The notes beneath the pieces are model-generated. The model saw only the letters and a list, made by a program, of their open reading frames with translations, did not search any database and was not told where the DNA came from. From positions 496,001-560,000 of the forward strand of contig NZ_OGVD01000003.1 in the NCBI RefSeq assembly GCF_900258045.1: a DNA stretch of 64,000 bases, given 5' to 3'. Numbering within the stretch: the stretch's first letter is position 1; every line of letters begins with the position of its first letter. Both the position numbers and the translations under genes were made by a program. Below, one piece after another: positions 52,868 through 61,468 of the stretch. Source of the stretch: Sphingorhabdus sp. EL138 (GTDB lineage Bacteria > Pseudomonadota > Alphaproteobacteria > Sphingomonadales > Sphingomonadaceae).

Positions 52868-55734
52868 CAGAAATTCACCTTCGCGCCGAATTTGAATGTC
52901 GAACCATATTCTTCATATTGCAGCAGCCGTTTGCGTGTGTCGAAATTTTGATAGGCAAAAAACTTGGCGTTGTTGATGTTAATCCACTCCCCGAATAGCC
53001 GGATGTTCTTGGTCAGTTTGAATTTGATACTGGCATCCAGCTGGAAGTGATTGTCGACATAGCGGTCTTCGCTGGCCTCGGCCCCAAGTTCATCCAGATA
53101 ACGATCGCGGTATGTGCCCGCGAGCCGGAAATTTACCGGCCCTTTTTCATAGCCCAGAACCGCATTAAACGTGTGTTTGGAACTGCTTGGCAGTGGTATG
53201 TCTCTGGTCGCCGTGCTGTTGGGTTCGGCAAAAACCGATCCGGCTGCATCCGTATAGGTGTAGTTGAAATTGAAAAGCAGGCCATCGAGCGGACCGGGCA
53301 GGAAGGTAAAGGCTTGCGCAAATCCAAACTCAAATCCGAATACTTCGGCGCTTGGCCCATTAACCGGAATCACGGCTTCCGTATAAGGAATGCCCTGATA
53401 AAAAAGCGGAATCAAATTACCGTCTGCGTCTTCTTCGGCTTCGTTGAAACTATCGACAATAAAATTCTTGATATCCTTGTAAAAGACATTGGCCGTAATC
53501 GCACCGTTGGAGCTGAAATAATATTCAGCCGAAGCGTCAAAATTCCAGGCCTCGTAAGGAAGAAGGTCAGGATTACCAAATTCGCCTTCCCGTTCATCAT
53601 CATCATTTTGCTCCACCGCAAAACGGGGCGCCAGATCCTGCAGATTCGGTCGGACCACGCTGCGATATCCGGCAGCACGCAGCACCAGATTGCGCTGTGG
53701 TTCAAAACGAATGTTCAGGCTCGGCAGCCAGTCATCATAGCTGCGGGTGAAATTATTAGGCGTCACGAAGACAGTGTCATCGGTCAGCTCTACCCCATCT
53801 ACAGTTGCACCCTCTTCACCCAAGGTCACAGTGTTGGCCGAGATATCATTTTCGGTCCGCTCAAAGCGAACACCGCCAATAACCCTCAGCTTGTCACTGT
53901 CCCAGCGGCCCAGCAAATAGCCTGCGTAAATATCTTCCTGATTGACATAATCGGAGACAGCAGAGTCAAACTGGCTGTCAATTTCCTGCAACTCAAAATC
54001 ACCAAAATTGGCCCGGAAATATTCCGTCGGGCCCCGACGACTGGTAAATGGCCCGAGGCCGGTCAAGCGATAGGTTTGCTCTCCCAGCACATCATCGAGA
54101 AAGTAGTTTCCGCTGCCATCTTCATAAAAATCGACATCTTTATCGAAACTCTTTTCACGCCAACGACCTTTAACGCCGCCTTGCACAGTGAATTCACCGC
54201 TGCCCATTGCGAAAACATGTGACACGTCGAGACGGGCGGCAAATTCTTCGTCTTGTGAGTCCGAAAGAGCTGTCAGCTCAACATCGTCCAGCGCGTAGAT
54301 ACTCGCATCATTGGCCAGAGCCGATCCCGTAGGATAGCTGAAAAACGGTGTCCGGTCATCGCTATAGTCAAACAGGATACTGACGCCGTCACCATCAAAA
54401 TCATTCGAGAATGTCGTGGGATCTACTGAACCATCTTCACGCTCGCTCGACTTGGCCCAACTGCCGGAATATTCAATTTTCCATGGTCCGGTTTCGGTCT
54501 TGCCGCCCAAGATTACAGAACGGATTTTTTGACTTTCAAAGCGATCCTTATTGTCCCGCTCAATCTCTATTTCACCATCGGCATCATCAAACAAAGCACC
54601 GTTCGCGTCGCCGCTACTCGCCTCTTCGTCCAATTTGAAAGTCGTACGCCGACGAAATTCCTGATCGTCAAACTGACTGTAGACGCCGCGAACATAAAGT
54701 TCGGTGCTGTCGCTCGCGCGGAAATCAAGAGAAAGCGACGCGCTGATCCGTTCGCGCTCGACATCATAGTCGCGATATTGAACTTCATCGGCATAGACCA
54801 CACCGTCGTCATTTATGTCCCAACCTTCGGCTTCAATATTATCCGTCTCGAACTCGCGATTATAATAAGAGAAGCCGCCCGCAATGCCGATGTCATCTGT
54901 CAGCCGCGTCGAAAAATCGACGCTCGCTTTCGGCGTAACCTCCCCTGAATAATCATTATAACTGCCCTCCACTTTCGCCGTGAGCAGGTCCGTTTTGCGG
55001 TCAAAAGCACTGACCGTATTAATCTCGATAGAAGCCCCGATCGTGTCGCCATCCATATCCGGTGTCAGCGATTTTTTGACTTCGATCGATTCAATCAGGT
55101 CACTGGAAATAACATCCAGCGCCACCGACCGGACGTCATCCTCGGGCGAGGGAATGCGAACGCCATTCAACGACGAACTGTTCAAGCTGGGGTCCAGGCC
55201 GCGAACCGATACAAAACGCCCCTCGCCCTGGTCATTGAGCACATTGAGACCCGGCAAACGGCGCAGCGATTCGGCAACATTCTGGTCCGGAAACTGTCCG
55301 ATCGCATCGCGCGTCAGAACGGATGAAACCCCGTCGGCCTCACGCTTGCGGGACAAGGCGCTCGCCTGGTTCGCACTTTGTCCGATCACCAATATCTCAT
55401 TGTTTTCACCGGCTCGCAGAACGATATCTGCACGGTTCAGACCTGTGTCAGAAACCGTGACGCGAGTCTGGATCGTATCTGCCCCGACATAGCGTGTTTC
55501 AAGCGTGTAGCTGCCCGCAGGAACATCGGGAAAGCGATAGCTGCCGTCACGGCCGGTTGTCGCCGTCCGGTCCAGCTCCACAATCCGCACCTGCGCGGAT
55601 TGCAAACCGCGGGTTTCGCTTGGATCGCTGACCGTACCGACAATCGTCCCCGCCCAAGCCGTCACCGGCATGGCTGCGGTGGCAAACAGCGCTGAGTAAA
55701 CGGCAAGGCGGCGGATATTTTTTTGTGCAGGCAT
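52867..55734 (-). CDS. TonB-dependent outer-membrane receptor with CarboxypepD_reg-like N-terminus
   Basis: A 955-residue outer-membrane receptor. After a signal peptide (cleavage near MPVTAWA) there is a carboxypeptidase-regulatory-like domain (GTIVGTVSDPSETRGLQSAQVRIVELDRTATTGRDGSYRFPDVPAGSYTLE), a TonB-box-like NEILVIGQS, the plug (VLTRDAIGQFPDQNVAESLRRLPGLNV.. GRFVSVRGLDP) and a beta-barrel ending in aromatic YEEYGSTFKFGAKVNF. It should import phytate or inositol phosphates for the phytase. A PhoB-box-like site lies 67 nt upstream. Confidence 0.93.
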   Translation of the reverse strand: MPAQKNIRRLAVYSALFATAAMPVTAWAGTIVGTVSDPSETRGLQSAQVRIVELDRTATTGRDGSYRFPDVPAGSYTLETRYVGADTIQTRVTVSDTGLNRADIVLRAGENNEILVIGQSANQASALSRKREADGVSSVLTRDAIGQFPDQNVAESLRRLPGLNVLNDQGEGRFVSVRGLDPSLNSSSLNGVRIPSPEDDVRSVALDVISSDLIESIEVKKSLTPDMDGDTIGASIEINTVSAFDRKTDLLTAKVEGSYNDYSGEVTPKASVDFSTRLTDDIGIAGGFSYYNREFETDNIEAEGWDINDDGVVYADEVQYRDYDVERERISASLSLDFRASDSTELYVRGVYSQFDDQEFRRRTTFKLDEEASSGDANGALFDDADGEIEIERDNKDRFESQKIRSVILGGKTETGPWKIEYSGSWAKSSEREDGSVDPTTFSNDFDGDGVSILFDYSDDRTPFFSYPTGSALANDASIYALDDVELTALSDSQDEEFAARLDVSHVFAMGSGEFTVQGGVKGRWREKSFDKDVDFYEDGSGNYFLDDVLGEQTYRLTGLGPFTSRRGPTEYFRANFGDFELQEIDSQFDSAVSDYVNQEDIYAGYLLGRWDSDKLRVIGGVRFERTENDISANTVTLGEEGATVDGVELTDDTVFVTPNNFTRSYDDWLPSLNIRFEPQRNLVLRAAGYRSVVRPNLQDLAPRFAVEQNDDDEREGEFGNPDLLPYEAWNFDASAEYYFSSNGAITANVFYKDIKNFIVDSFNEAEEDADGNLIPLFYQGIPYTEAVIPVNGPSAEVFGFEFGFAQAFTFLPGPLDGLLFNFNYTYTDAAGSVFAEPNSTATRDIPLPSSSKHTFNAVLGYEKGPVNFRLAGTYRDRYLDELGAEASEDRYVDNHFQLDASIKFKLTKNIRLFGEWININNAKFFAYQNFDTRKRLLQYEEYGSTFKFGAKVNF

Positions 55735-55784
55735 ATATTAAGAACTCCCTCGATTTCAGGGTGCCCTAGGGACTGCTTGTTCCA

Positions 55785-55818
55785 AAAATATGCGTTGTTC
55801 GTGACTCTGCTGTGACGG
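55785..55818 (-). promoter_or_regulatory. Candidate PhoB box and -10 for the receptor-phytase operon
   Basis: On the minus strand CCGTCAC-AGCA-GAGTCAC (55818-55801) matches the Pho-box layout of two 7-mers separated by 4 bp (consensus CTGTCAT/C, N4, CTGTCAT/C); the first copy has one mismatch and the second two. A TATTTT -10 follows after 10 bp (55790-55785), the spacing known for PhoB-activated promoters. It sits 67 nt from the receptor start. Confidence 0.55.
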
Positions 55819-55848
55819 TGCTATTGCAGTTTTATGTTCTCACAAACG

Positions 55849-56481
55849 TCAGCCTGAGGCGAAGCTATATTCTCCGCCTTTCTCAAGACCTTTTTGATAG
55901 GCTGGGCGCGATTGTAATTCCTTAACAAATGCGGCCAGCTTCGGATGTGTCTCGGCTCTGCCCTGAGCGATAGCCACTTCTGCCGGGAAGCTGAGCATGA
56001 CGTCTGCAGCGCTGAGGCTATCGCCAATAAAATGACCCGACGGGCTGAGTTCGTTTTCCATGAAGTCAAAATGGCTGGTCAGCTGTTCGTTGATCCGCGG
56101 CATCAAAGGCGCACCGGCCTCTTCCAGCCGACCCACATAGAGGTTCAGTAAAATTGGCGTCATTGCCGAACCCTCGGCAAAATGCATCAGTTCAAGATGA
56201 CGAACATAGTCATCCGTCCCGCGCTCTGGCACATATTGCCCGCCGCCGTGATGCGCACAGATATGTTCGACAATCGCGCCCGATTCGATGATCATGCGTC
56301 CGTCATCTTCAATCATCGGTGATTTGCCCAGCGGGTGCAGCGCGGTCAGGCTGGGCGGTGCCAAATTGGTCTCGGTATCACGCTGATGGTGGCGAATCTC
56401 ATAAGGGCGGCCGATCTCCTCAAGCAGCCATAATATCCGCTGGGACCGGCTATTGTTAAGATGGTGGACGATCAGTGTCAT
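55849..56481 (-). CDS. Glutathione S-transferase
   Basis: A 210-residue GST. The N-terminal thioredoxin domain is VHHLNNSRSQRILWLLEEIGRPYEIRHHQRD..LHPLGKSPMIEDDGRMIIESGAIVEHI, with the cis-Pro in KSPMI and the ES glutathione site. The C-terminal helical domain follows, with GDSLSAADVML at the N-capping box. The active-site Ser or Tyr is probably in NNSRS. It probably forms a cytoplasmic dimer conjugating or isomerising small electrophiles. The gene is on the same strand as the receptor-phytase operon but upstream of its promoter. Confidence 0.93.
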   Translation of the reverse strand: MTLIVHHLNNSRSQRILWLLEEIGRPYEIRHHQRDTETNLAPPSLTALHPLGKSPMIEDDGRMIIESGAIVEHICAHHGGGQYVPERGTDDYVRHLELMHFAEGSAMTPILLNLYVGRLEEAGAPLMPRINEQLTSHFDFMENELSPSGHFIGDSLSAADVMLSFPAEVAIAQGRAETHPKLAAFVKELQSRPAYQKGLEKGGEYSFASG

Positions 56482-56619
56482 TTTCAGCTCTCCGGGAAAT
56501 ATGGGTTTAACATGTGTAAAACAGCGGCTACTTGTCTCCCTGCATAATGCTAATGCGGTAATATCCTAGGATTTTGTTCGTGATAGCGTTCCCAAAGGCA
56601 GCCGGAGAATGTGATCAAT

Positions 56620-57222
56620 ATGGTCTCAGAAACACCCATCACAAAAACATATATCACTGCCGACGCCTTGCTGTCGGACAGCTTTCGGCTGGGCATGCAG
56701 ATATTGAAAAGCGATTTTTCGCCAACTCATATTGTCGGCATCTGGCGCGGCGGTGCACCGGTCGGCATTGCGGTGCAGGAGATATTGGAATTCCACGGCG
56801 TCTCGACGGATCATATTGCCATAAGGACATCTTCCTATTCCGGTATTGATAAACAGGAACGATCCGTGCGGGTATTTGCGCTCGGCTATTTGATCGATAC
56901 GCTCAATCCGGAAGATAATTTGCTGATTGTCGATGATGTGTTTGACAGTGGCCGAAGCATCGAAGCGTTCCTCAAAGAACTTGGAGAGCGATGCCGCCAT
57001 AATATGCCGAAGGATGTTCGGGTAGCCACGGTCTATAGTAAGCCTTCGCGTAACAAGACGGCTCTGAAGCCCGATTTCTTCATTCACGAAACCGAGGACT
57101 GGTTGATCTTTCCGCATGAGCTGGATGGACTGACCAAAGAAGAAATATGCGCAAATAAATCGGATGCCGCGGTCATTTTTGATGAAGAAGAAATCCCCAA
57201 CCCTGTCATGATAAAGAGCTAG
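56620..57222 (+). CDS. Purine phosphoribosyltransferase, likely hypoxanthine (HPRT-like)
   Basis: A type I phosphoribosyltransferase of 200 residues. The PRPP-binding motif is NLLIVDDVFDSGRSIEAFL (about residues 100-118), GIWRGGAPVGIAVQEIL is the pyrophosphate loop, and RTSSYSG is a flexible loop. The start is uncertain: ATG 56620 is used, but GTG 56611 is in frame and GGAGA at 56604-56608 is close. Only 2 nt separate it from adenine deaminase, so the pair likely converts adenine via hypoxanthine to IMP. Hypoxanthine specificity is inferred from that pairing. Confidence 0.87.
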   Translation: MVSETPITKTYITADALLSDSFRLGMQILKSDFSPTHIVGIWRGGAPVGIAVQEILEFHGVSTDHIAIRTSSYSGIDKQERSVRVFALGYLIDTLNPEDNLLIVDDVFDSGRSIEAFLKELGERCRHNMPKDVRVATVYSKPSRNKTALKPDFFIHETEDWLIFPHELDGLTKEEICANKSDAAVIFDEEEIPNPVMIKS

Positions 57223-57224
57223 AT

Positions 57225-58259
57225 ATGTCTTTTGCATCCCCCGAACAGCGTCAAGCCTTCATTGCCGGTATTCCGAAAGCCGAACTGCATCTGCATATTG
57301 AAGGATCGCTTGAACCGGAAATGATGTTTGCGCTGGCGCAGCGCAACGCCATCGACATACCCTTTGCTTCGGCCGAAGAAGTGCGCAAGGCCTATGCCTT
57401 CTCAAATCTGCAGGATTTCCTGGATATCTATTATCAGGGAATGAATGTCCTGCGCACCGAACAGGATTTCTATGACCTGACCATGGCCTATTTTCAGCGT
57501 ATCCACACTGATAATGCAATCCATGCCGAGATATTTTTTGATCCGCAGGGTCATACCGAGCGCGGGATCGCCTTTTCAACCGCAATAGACGGCATATTGC
57601 GCGCCATGGACGATGCACAATCGGACCTGCAGCTATCATCACAGCTGATCATGTGCTTCCTGCGTCACTTGAGCGAGGAGGATGCGCTCGCAACGCTTGG
57701 CGAGGCAACGCCTTATCTAGATAGAATCGCTGGGGTTGGGCTTGATTCATCCGAACTGGGTCATCCACCTTCCAAATTTGCAAAGGTCTTTGCCAAAGCT
57801 AAAGCCCTTGGCCTCAAGGCAGTGGCCCATGCCGGCGAAGAAGGGCCACCGGACTATGTCTGGGAAGCCCTCGACATTTTGAAGATAGAGCGCATGGACC
57901 ACGGCAACCGGTCATTGGAAGATCCTCGGCTTGTTCAAAGACTGCAAGACAGTCAAATGACGCTAACTGTCTGTCCGTTGTCCAATCTGTCACTATGCGT
58001 TGTTGATGATCTCAAAGACCATCCGCTGAAGAAGATGCTGGACCTTGGCCTGCGTGCCACCGTCAATTCCGACGACCCATCCTATTTCGGCGGATATCTG
58101 AATGATAATTACGAGGCAACGGCGTCTGCCCTGGACCTTGATAAGGATGACATTGTCGCGCTGGCTAAAAACAGCTTCCGCGGTTCGTTTCTCGACGAGG
58201 AAACCATTGCGCAATCCCTCCGTCATATTGATGACTATGTTTTGCAATTTGATGGATAA
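57225..58259 (+). CDS. Adenine deaminase (adenosine deaminase-like, type 2)
   Basis: A 344-residue metalloenzyme of the ADA superfamily. The zinc motif is PKAELHLHIEGSLEPE, with further metal and catalytic residues in VAHAGEEGPPDY and MDHGNRS, and SDDPSYFGGYL. The segment GLDSSELGHPPSKF, rather than the adenosine-deaminase GDEL pattern, is what I recall for bacterial adenine deaminases such as those of Pseudomonas. So the reaction is probably adenine to hypoxanthine plus ammonia. It follows the phosphoribosyltransferase after 2 nt. Confidence 0.9.
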   Translation: MSFASPEQRQAFIAGIPKAELHLHIEGSLEPEMMFALAQRNAIDIPFASAEEVRKAYAFSNLQDFLDIYYQGMNVLRTEQDFYDLTMAYFQRIHTDNAIHAEIFFDPQGHTERGIAFSTAIDGILRAMDDAQSDLQLSSQLIMCFLRHLSEEDALATLGEATPYLDRIAGVGLDSSELGHPPSKFAKVFAKAKALGLKAVAHAGEEGPPDYVWEALDILKIERMDHGNRSLEDPRLVQRLQDSQMTLTVCPLSNLSLCVVDDLKDHPLKKMLDLGLRATVNSDDPSYFGGYLNDNYEATASALDLDKDDIVALAKNSFRGSFLDEETIAQSLRHIDDYVLQFDG

Positions 58260-58350
58260 ATGGGCTGAATCGAAGTTACTCCATTGGAAATCTTTGTTTT
58301 TTGCTGTTACTGCGCAGAACGATGATCCTGAATGATTGAGGAATGAACTT

Positions 58351-59367
58351 ATGAGCCAAATGGGTGATAAATTGTGTCGTTCTGATGCCGTACTGGTTAC
58401 CGGCGCAGCGGGATTTATCGGCCACGCGGTTTCTCAACAACTGATCGCGCGGGGAGAGAGCGTCATCGGTATCGATAATCTGAATGATTATTATGATCCG
58501 AAGCTAAAAGCGGCACGGCTTGAAAATTTGCAGCAATTGCCAGGGTTTCAATTTGCGGAACTGGATGTCTCCGGTGCCGATGGTGTCAGCAAACTGGTGC
58601 AAGAACATGCCGTGAAGCGCATTATCCATCTCGCCGCCCAGGCCGGTGTGCGTTATAGCATCGACAATCCATTCGCGTATCAAAAATCGAATCTGGAAGG
58701 ACATTTAAGCCTGCTGGAGGCCAGCCGCCATGCGCCGGATTTTGAACATCTGGTCTATGCGTCATCCAGCTCTGTCTATGGCGACAAACCGATGGGCGGC
58801 GAGGGTTTTGTAGAAGAAGAACCCGCTGTTGATCCTGTGTCACTTTATGCAGCGACCAAACGCTCCTGCGAATTGATGAGCGCATCCTATGCAAAGCTTT
58901 ACGGCTTTCCGCAAACCGGCCTGCGGTTTTTCACCGTCTACGGGCCATGGGGCCGGCCAGATATGGCCTATTTCGGATTCACCAAAAAGATCCTCGCTGG
59001 CGAGCCCATCGAAGTTTATGGCGAAGGCAAAATGGCCCGGGACTTCACCTATGTTGACGATATTGTTGATGGTATATTGGGGTCTTTGGACAATCCGCCA
59101 GCCTCTGGCGAACACCGGGTCTTGAATATCGGTGACAGCCGGCCCGTCGGTCTGATGGAGATGATCGAAGCGCTGGAGCAGGCACTGGGCATGGAAGCGG
59201 AAAAAATTATGCGTCCCATGCAGCCCGGAGACGTCACCGCAACCTATGCCGATGTGTCGAAACTGCATGCGCTGACGGGCTATGAACCGGAGGTCATGCT
59301 GGAAGACGGCTTAAAGCGCTTTGTCAGCTGGTATCGCGACTTTTACGGCAATTCACCGCCGGAATAA
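58351..59367 (+). CDS. NAD-dependent epimerase, UDP-glucuronate 4-epimerase-like
   Basis: A 338-residue extended SDR. The NAD motif is VTGAAGFIGHAVSQQL, DNLNDYYDPKLKAARLENL is the hallmark of UDP-glucuronate 4-epimerases (LpsL/GAE-like), and the catalytic motif is SLYAATKRSCEL. RDFTYVDDIVDGIL and a late MQPGDVTATYADVSKL match the family. It supplies UDP-galacturonate for surface polysaccharides. The start is ATG 58351 with GAGGA at 58338-58342. No other glycan gene is adjacent. Confidence 0.9.
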   Translation: MSQMGDKLCRSDAVLVTGAAGFIGHAVSQQLIARGESVIGIDNLNDYYDPKLKAARLENLQQLPGFQFAELDVSGADGVSKLVQEHAVKRIIHLAAQAGVRYSIDNPFAYQKSNLEGHLSLLEASRHAPDFEHLVYASSSSVYGDKPMGGEGFVEEEPAVDPVSLYAATKRSCELMSASYAKLYGFPQTGLRFFTVYGPWGRPDMAYFGFTKKILAGEPIEVYGEGKMARDFTYVDDIVDGILGSLDNPPASGEHRVLNIGDSRPVGLMEMIEALEQALGMEAEKIMRPMQPGDVTATYADVSKLHALTGYEPEVMLEDGLKRFVSWYRDFYGNSPPE

Positions 59368-59952
59368 TTATTGATCGAGATATTCTCTCCGGTGCGAACC
59401 ACGCATAACCTGTTGGGCGACAAGGTGGAGCTGCTCGTTCACGCTTTCATCCGTACATAGTCCGTCTTTGAATATTCCGCCGGACGCATTGATCCCCACA
59501 CCAAGCGGTGTCGGCCAGCCGCGCAGCGCATGAACAATCGAACGCATCGCCGCCAAGGTTGAACCCGTCGCTTGCCAGCCATAGGCGGTAACAATCAATC
59601 CGACGGGCAGGCCATCCAGATAGACCCGGTCATCACCCGCCGTTTCCTCAATATAATCAACGGCGTTTTTGACCAGACCCGAGATGGTCCCATGATAACC
59701 GGGACTGGCCAATATGATCCCATCAGCTCGGCGGACGGATTCTACAAGCGCCTTACCGGTTTCATTGAGTCCGGCAGGATCCGAAAGATAATGCGGAAGA
59801 GCGCAAAGCCGCTCCGATCCGAACAATTCTGTCTCAGCACCGGCTTCCGAAGCGGTCTTCAGGGCGATGGCCAATGCCTGTTCGGTCGAGCTGTGCGGAT
59901 TGGTTGTGCCGCCAAGGCCCAATATGAATGGTCTGTCTTCATTTTTCGCCAT
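59368..59952 (-). CDS. NAD(P)H-dependent FMN reductase
   Basis: A 194-residue flavodoxin-like reductase. The N-terminal FMN phosphate loop is GLGGTTNPHSSTEQAL, the second loop is ASPGYHGTISGLVKNAVDYI, and VTAYGWQATGSTLAAMRSIVHALRGWPTP is the third part. Such enzymes supply reduced FMN to monooxygenases or reduce quinones and azo compounds. The start is ATG 59952, with AGAGG upstream. It converges with the epimerase gene; the stop codons are adjacent. Confidence 0.88.
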   Translation of the reverse strand: MAKNEDRPFILGLGGTTNPHSSTEQALAIALKTASEAGAETELFGSERLCALPHYLSDPAGLNETGKALVESVRRADGIILASPGYHGTISGLVKNAVDYIEETAGDDRVYLDGLPVGLIVTAYGWQATGSTLAAMRSIVHALRGWPTPLGVGINASGGIFKDGLCTDESVNEQLHLVAQQVMRGSHRREYLDQ

Positions 59953-60134
59953 TGAACCTCTTAACAAGGCTTTTCAAATAATTGCAACGACCAACTGGGA
60001 TCAGCGCTCATGGCAAAAAATACGGGTTGCAGCCAGTGTCCGGACCATGTTTTAATTGACCGGTTAAAGCCGATTCGATATCGCGCTTGACGGCCATATT
60101 GGCGCTTATCAGATAAATTCGAAGGATTCCTCCC

Positions 60135-61295
60135 ATGCGTAAATTTACCGAAGAACAGCATATGTTCCGCGATGCTTATCGCCGCTTTCTGGCTGATGAA
60201 GTTGCTCCGCGCATGGACGAATTTCGCGAAGCAGGCATAGTCGACCGCGAAATTTTCAAGAAAGCCGGTGATCAGGGCTTCCTGATGATCTGGCCGGATG
60301 AAAAATATGGCGGCATGGGTGACAATGATTTCCGCTATGAGCAAATTATTATTGAGGAAACCACCCGGGCGGGCTGCGCCGAATGGTATAATACGCTGCA
60401 TAGCCGTTTGGTTGGCCCCTATTTCAAGAATATCGGAAACGAGGAACAGCGCGAACGCTTCCTGCCCAAATGCGTCAGTGGCGAAACCATCCTCGCCGTC
60501 GCCATGACCGAGCCTGGCGCTGGCAGTGACTTGTCCGGCATGAAGACAACCGCCACCGATAATGGCGATCACTGGGTGCTGAACGGCTCCAAAACCTATA
60601 TCTCCAACGGCATTAACGCGGACGTGGTAATCGTTGCAGCAAAAATAGCGGGCGTCGACGACAAGCATGCAATGGTGTTGCTGATTGTCGAGCGCGGCAT
60701 GGAAGGTTTTGAACGCGGCCAGAATCTGGAAAAAATCGGTCTGCATGCGCAGGACACGGCGGAGCTATTTTTTAATAACGTCAAAATTCCAAAGGAAAAT
60801 CAGCTCGGTACACCGGGAAAAGGCTTTATCCATCTGATGGAAGGTTTGGCCGAGGAACGACTGATCGGTATGGTCGGTTATGGCGCGTCCGCGCGGCGGG
60901 CTTTTGACGTGACGCGGGAATTTGTCATGGAACGCGATGTGTTTGGCAAGAAGCTGTCAGACATGCAGAATACGCAGTTTAAAATGGCCGAGATGGATGC
61001 CAAGATCGATATGCTGCAAGTCTATATCGACCATTGCGTCGAGGTGCATAATCAAGGCGGCCTTAACGCCAATATTGCGGCCAAGGGCAAGATGCTGGGT
61101 AGTGAGATTGAATGGGAAATGGCCGATCTGGGTCTGCAATTGCATGGCGGCGCGGGCTATATGAAGGAATATGAGATCAGCCGCATTTTCACCGATGCGC
61201 GGATGAGCCGGGTTTATGCCGGTAGTAGCGAGATCATGCGCTACATTGTCGGCCGTGATGTCTTCAGCCAGAAATATCAAAGCATCCTTGAATAG
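60135..61295 (+). CDS. Acyl-CoA dehydrogenase, long-chain (LCAD) type
   Basis: A 386-residue FAD enzyme that makes the first double bond of beta-oxidation and passes electrons to ETF. Signatures are AVAMTEPGAGSDLSGMKT, SKTYISNGINADV and the late HGGAGYMKEYEISRIFTDARMSRVYAGSSEIMRYIVGR. The usual catalytic Glu of YEG is missing (YAG), as in LCAD and IVD. There the base lies in helix G, here probably in EGLAEERLIG. AAGGA is before ATG 60135. The terminator after the gene separates it from thiolase. Confidence 0.92.
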   Translation: MRKFTEEQHMFRDAYRRFLADEVAPRMDEFREAGIVDREIFKKAGDQGFLMIWPDEKYGGMGDNDFRYEQIIIEETTRAGCAEWYNTLHSRLVGPYFKNIGNEEQRERFLPKCVSGETILAVAMTEPGAGSDLSGMKTTATDNGDHWVLNGSKTYISNGINADVVIVAAKIAGVDDKHAMVLLIVERGMEGFERGQNLEKIGLHAQDTAELFFNNVKIPKENQLGTPGKGFIHLMEGLAEERLIGMVGYGASARRAFDVTREFVMERDVFGKKLSDMQNTQFKMAEMDAKIDMLQVYIDHCVEVHNQGGLNANIAAKGKMLGSEIEWEMADLGLQLHGGAGYMKEYEISRIFTDARMSRVYAGSSEIMRYIVGRDVFSQKYQSILE

Positions 61296-61348
61296 GCTTC
61301 TGGCTTGAATAGCTCTTGAGCCCGGCTAGACTGGTCGGAAGCAGAAGA

Positions 61349-61375
61349 AGGGCAAGGCGAGTCGCCCTCTTTCTT
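61349..61375 (+). terminator. Rho-independent terminator after acyl-CoA dehydrogenase
   Basis: AGGGC (61349-61353) pairs with GCCCT (61364-61368) around a 10-nt loop, followed by the T-rich stretch TCTTTCTT. It immediately precedes the palindrome at 61378. Confidence 0.5.
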
Positions 61376-61377
61376 GA

Positions 61378-61396
61378 TTGACGTTTACGTAAACTG
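61378..61396 (+). promoter_or_regulatory. Palindromic operator-like site before the thiolase-fadJ operon (twin of the etfBA site)
   Basis: TTGACGTTTACGTAAAC (61378-61394) matches the etfBA site at 16 of 17 positions, and the embedded GTTTACGTAAAC is a perfect palindrome. It again begins with the -35-like TTGACG and lies about 75 nt upstream of the thiolase start. Shared control of ETF and beta-oxidation genes is inferred. A 6-bp inverted repeat (AACTAT/ATAGTT) also lies at 61422-61440. Confidence 0.6.
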
Positions 61397-61468
61397 CTTG
61401 ACTGTGCTGCAGCGCAACATTAACTATGCACTTAATAGTTCAGATTTTTTCAAAATAAGGAATATCGC

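Noticed and set aside
53047-54222. 391-codon plus-strand ORF over the TonB-dependent receptor
   Set aside because: The receptor barrel is complete on the minus strand; the antisense product has no motif.
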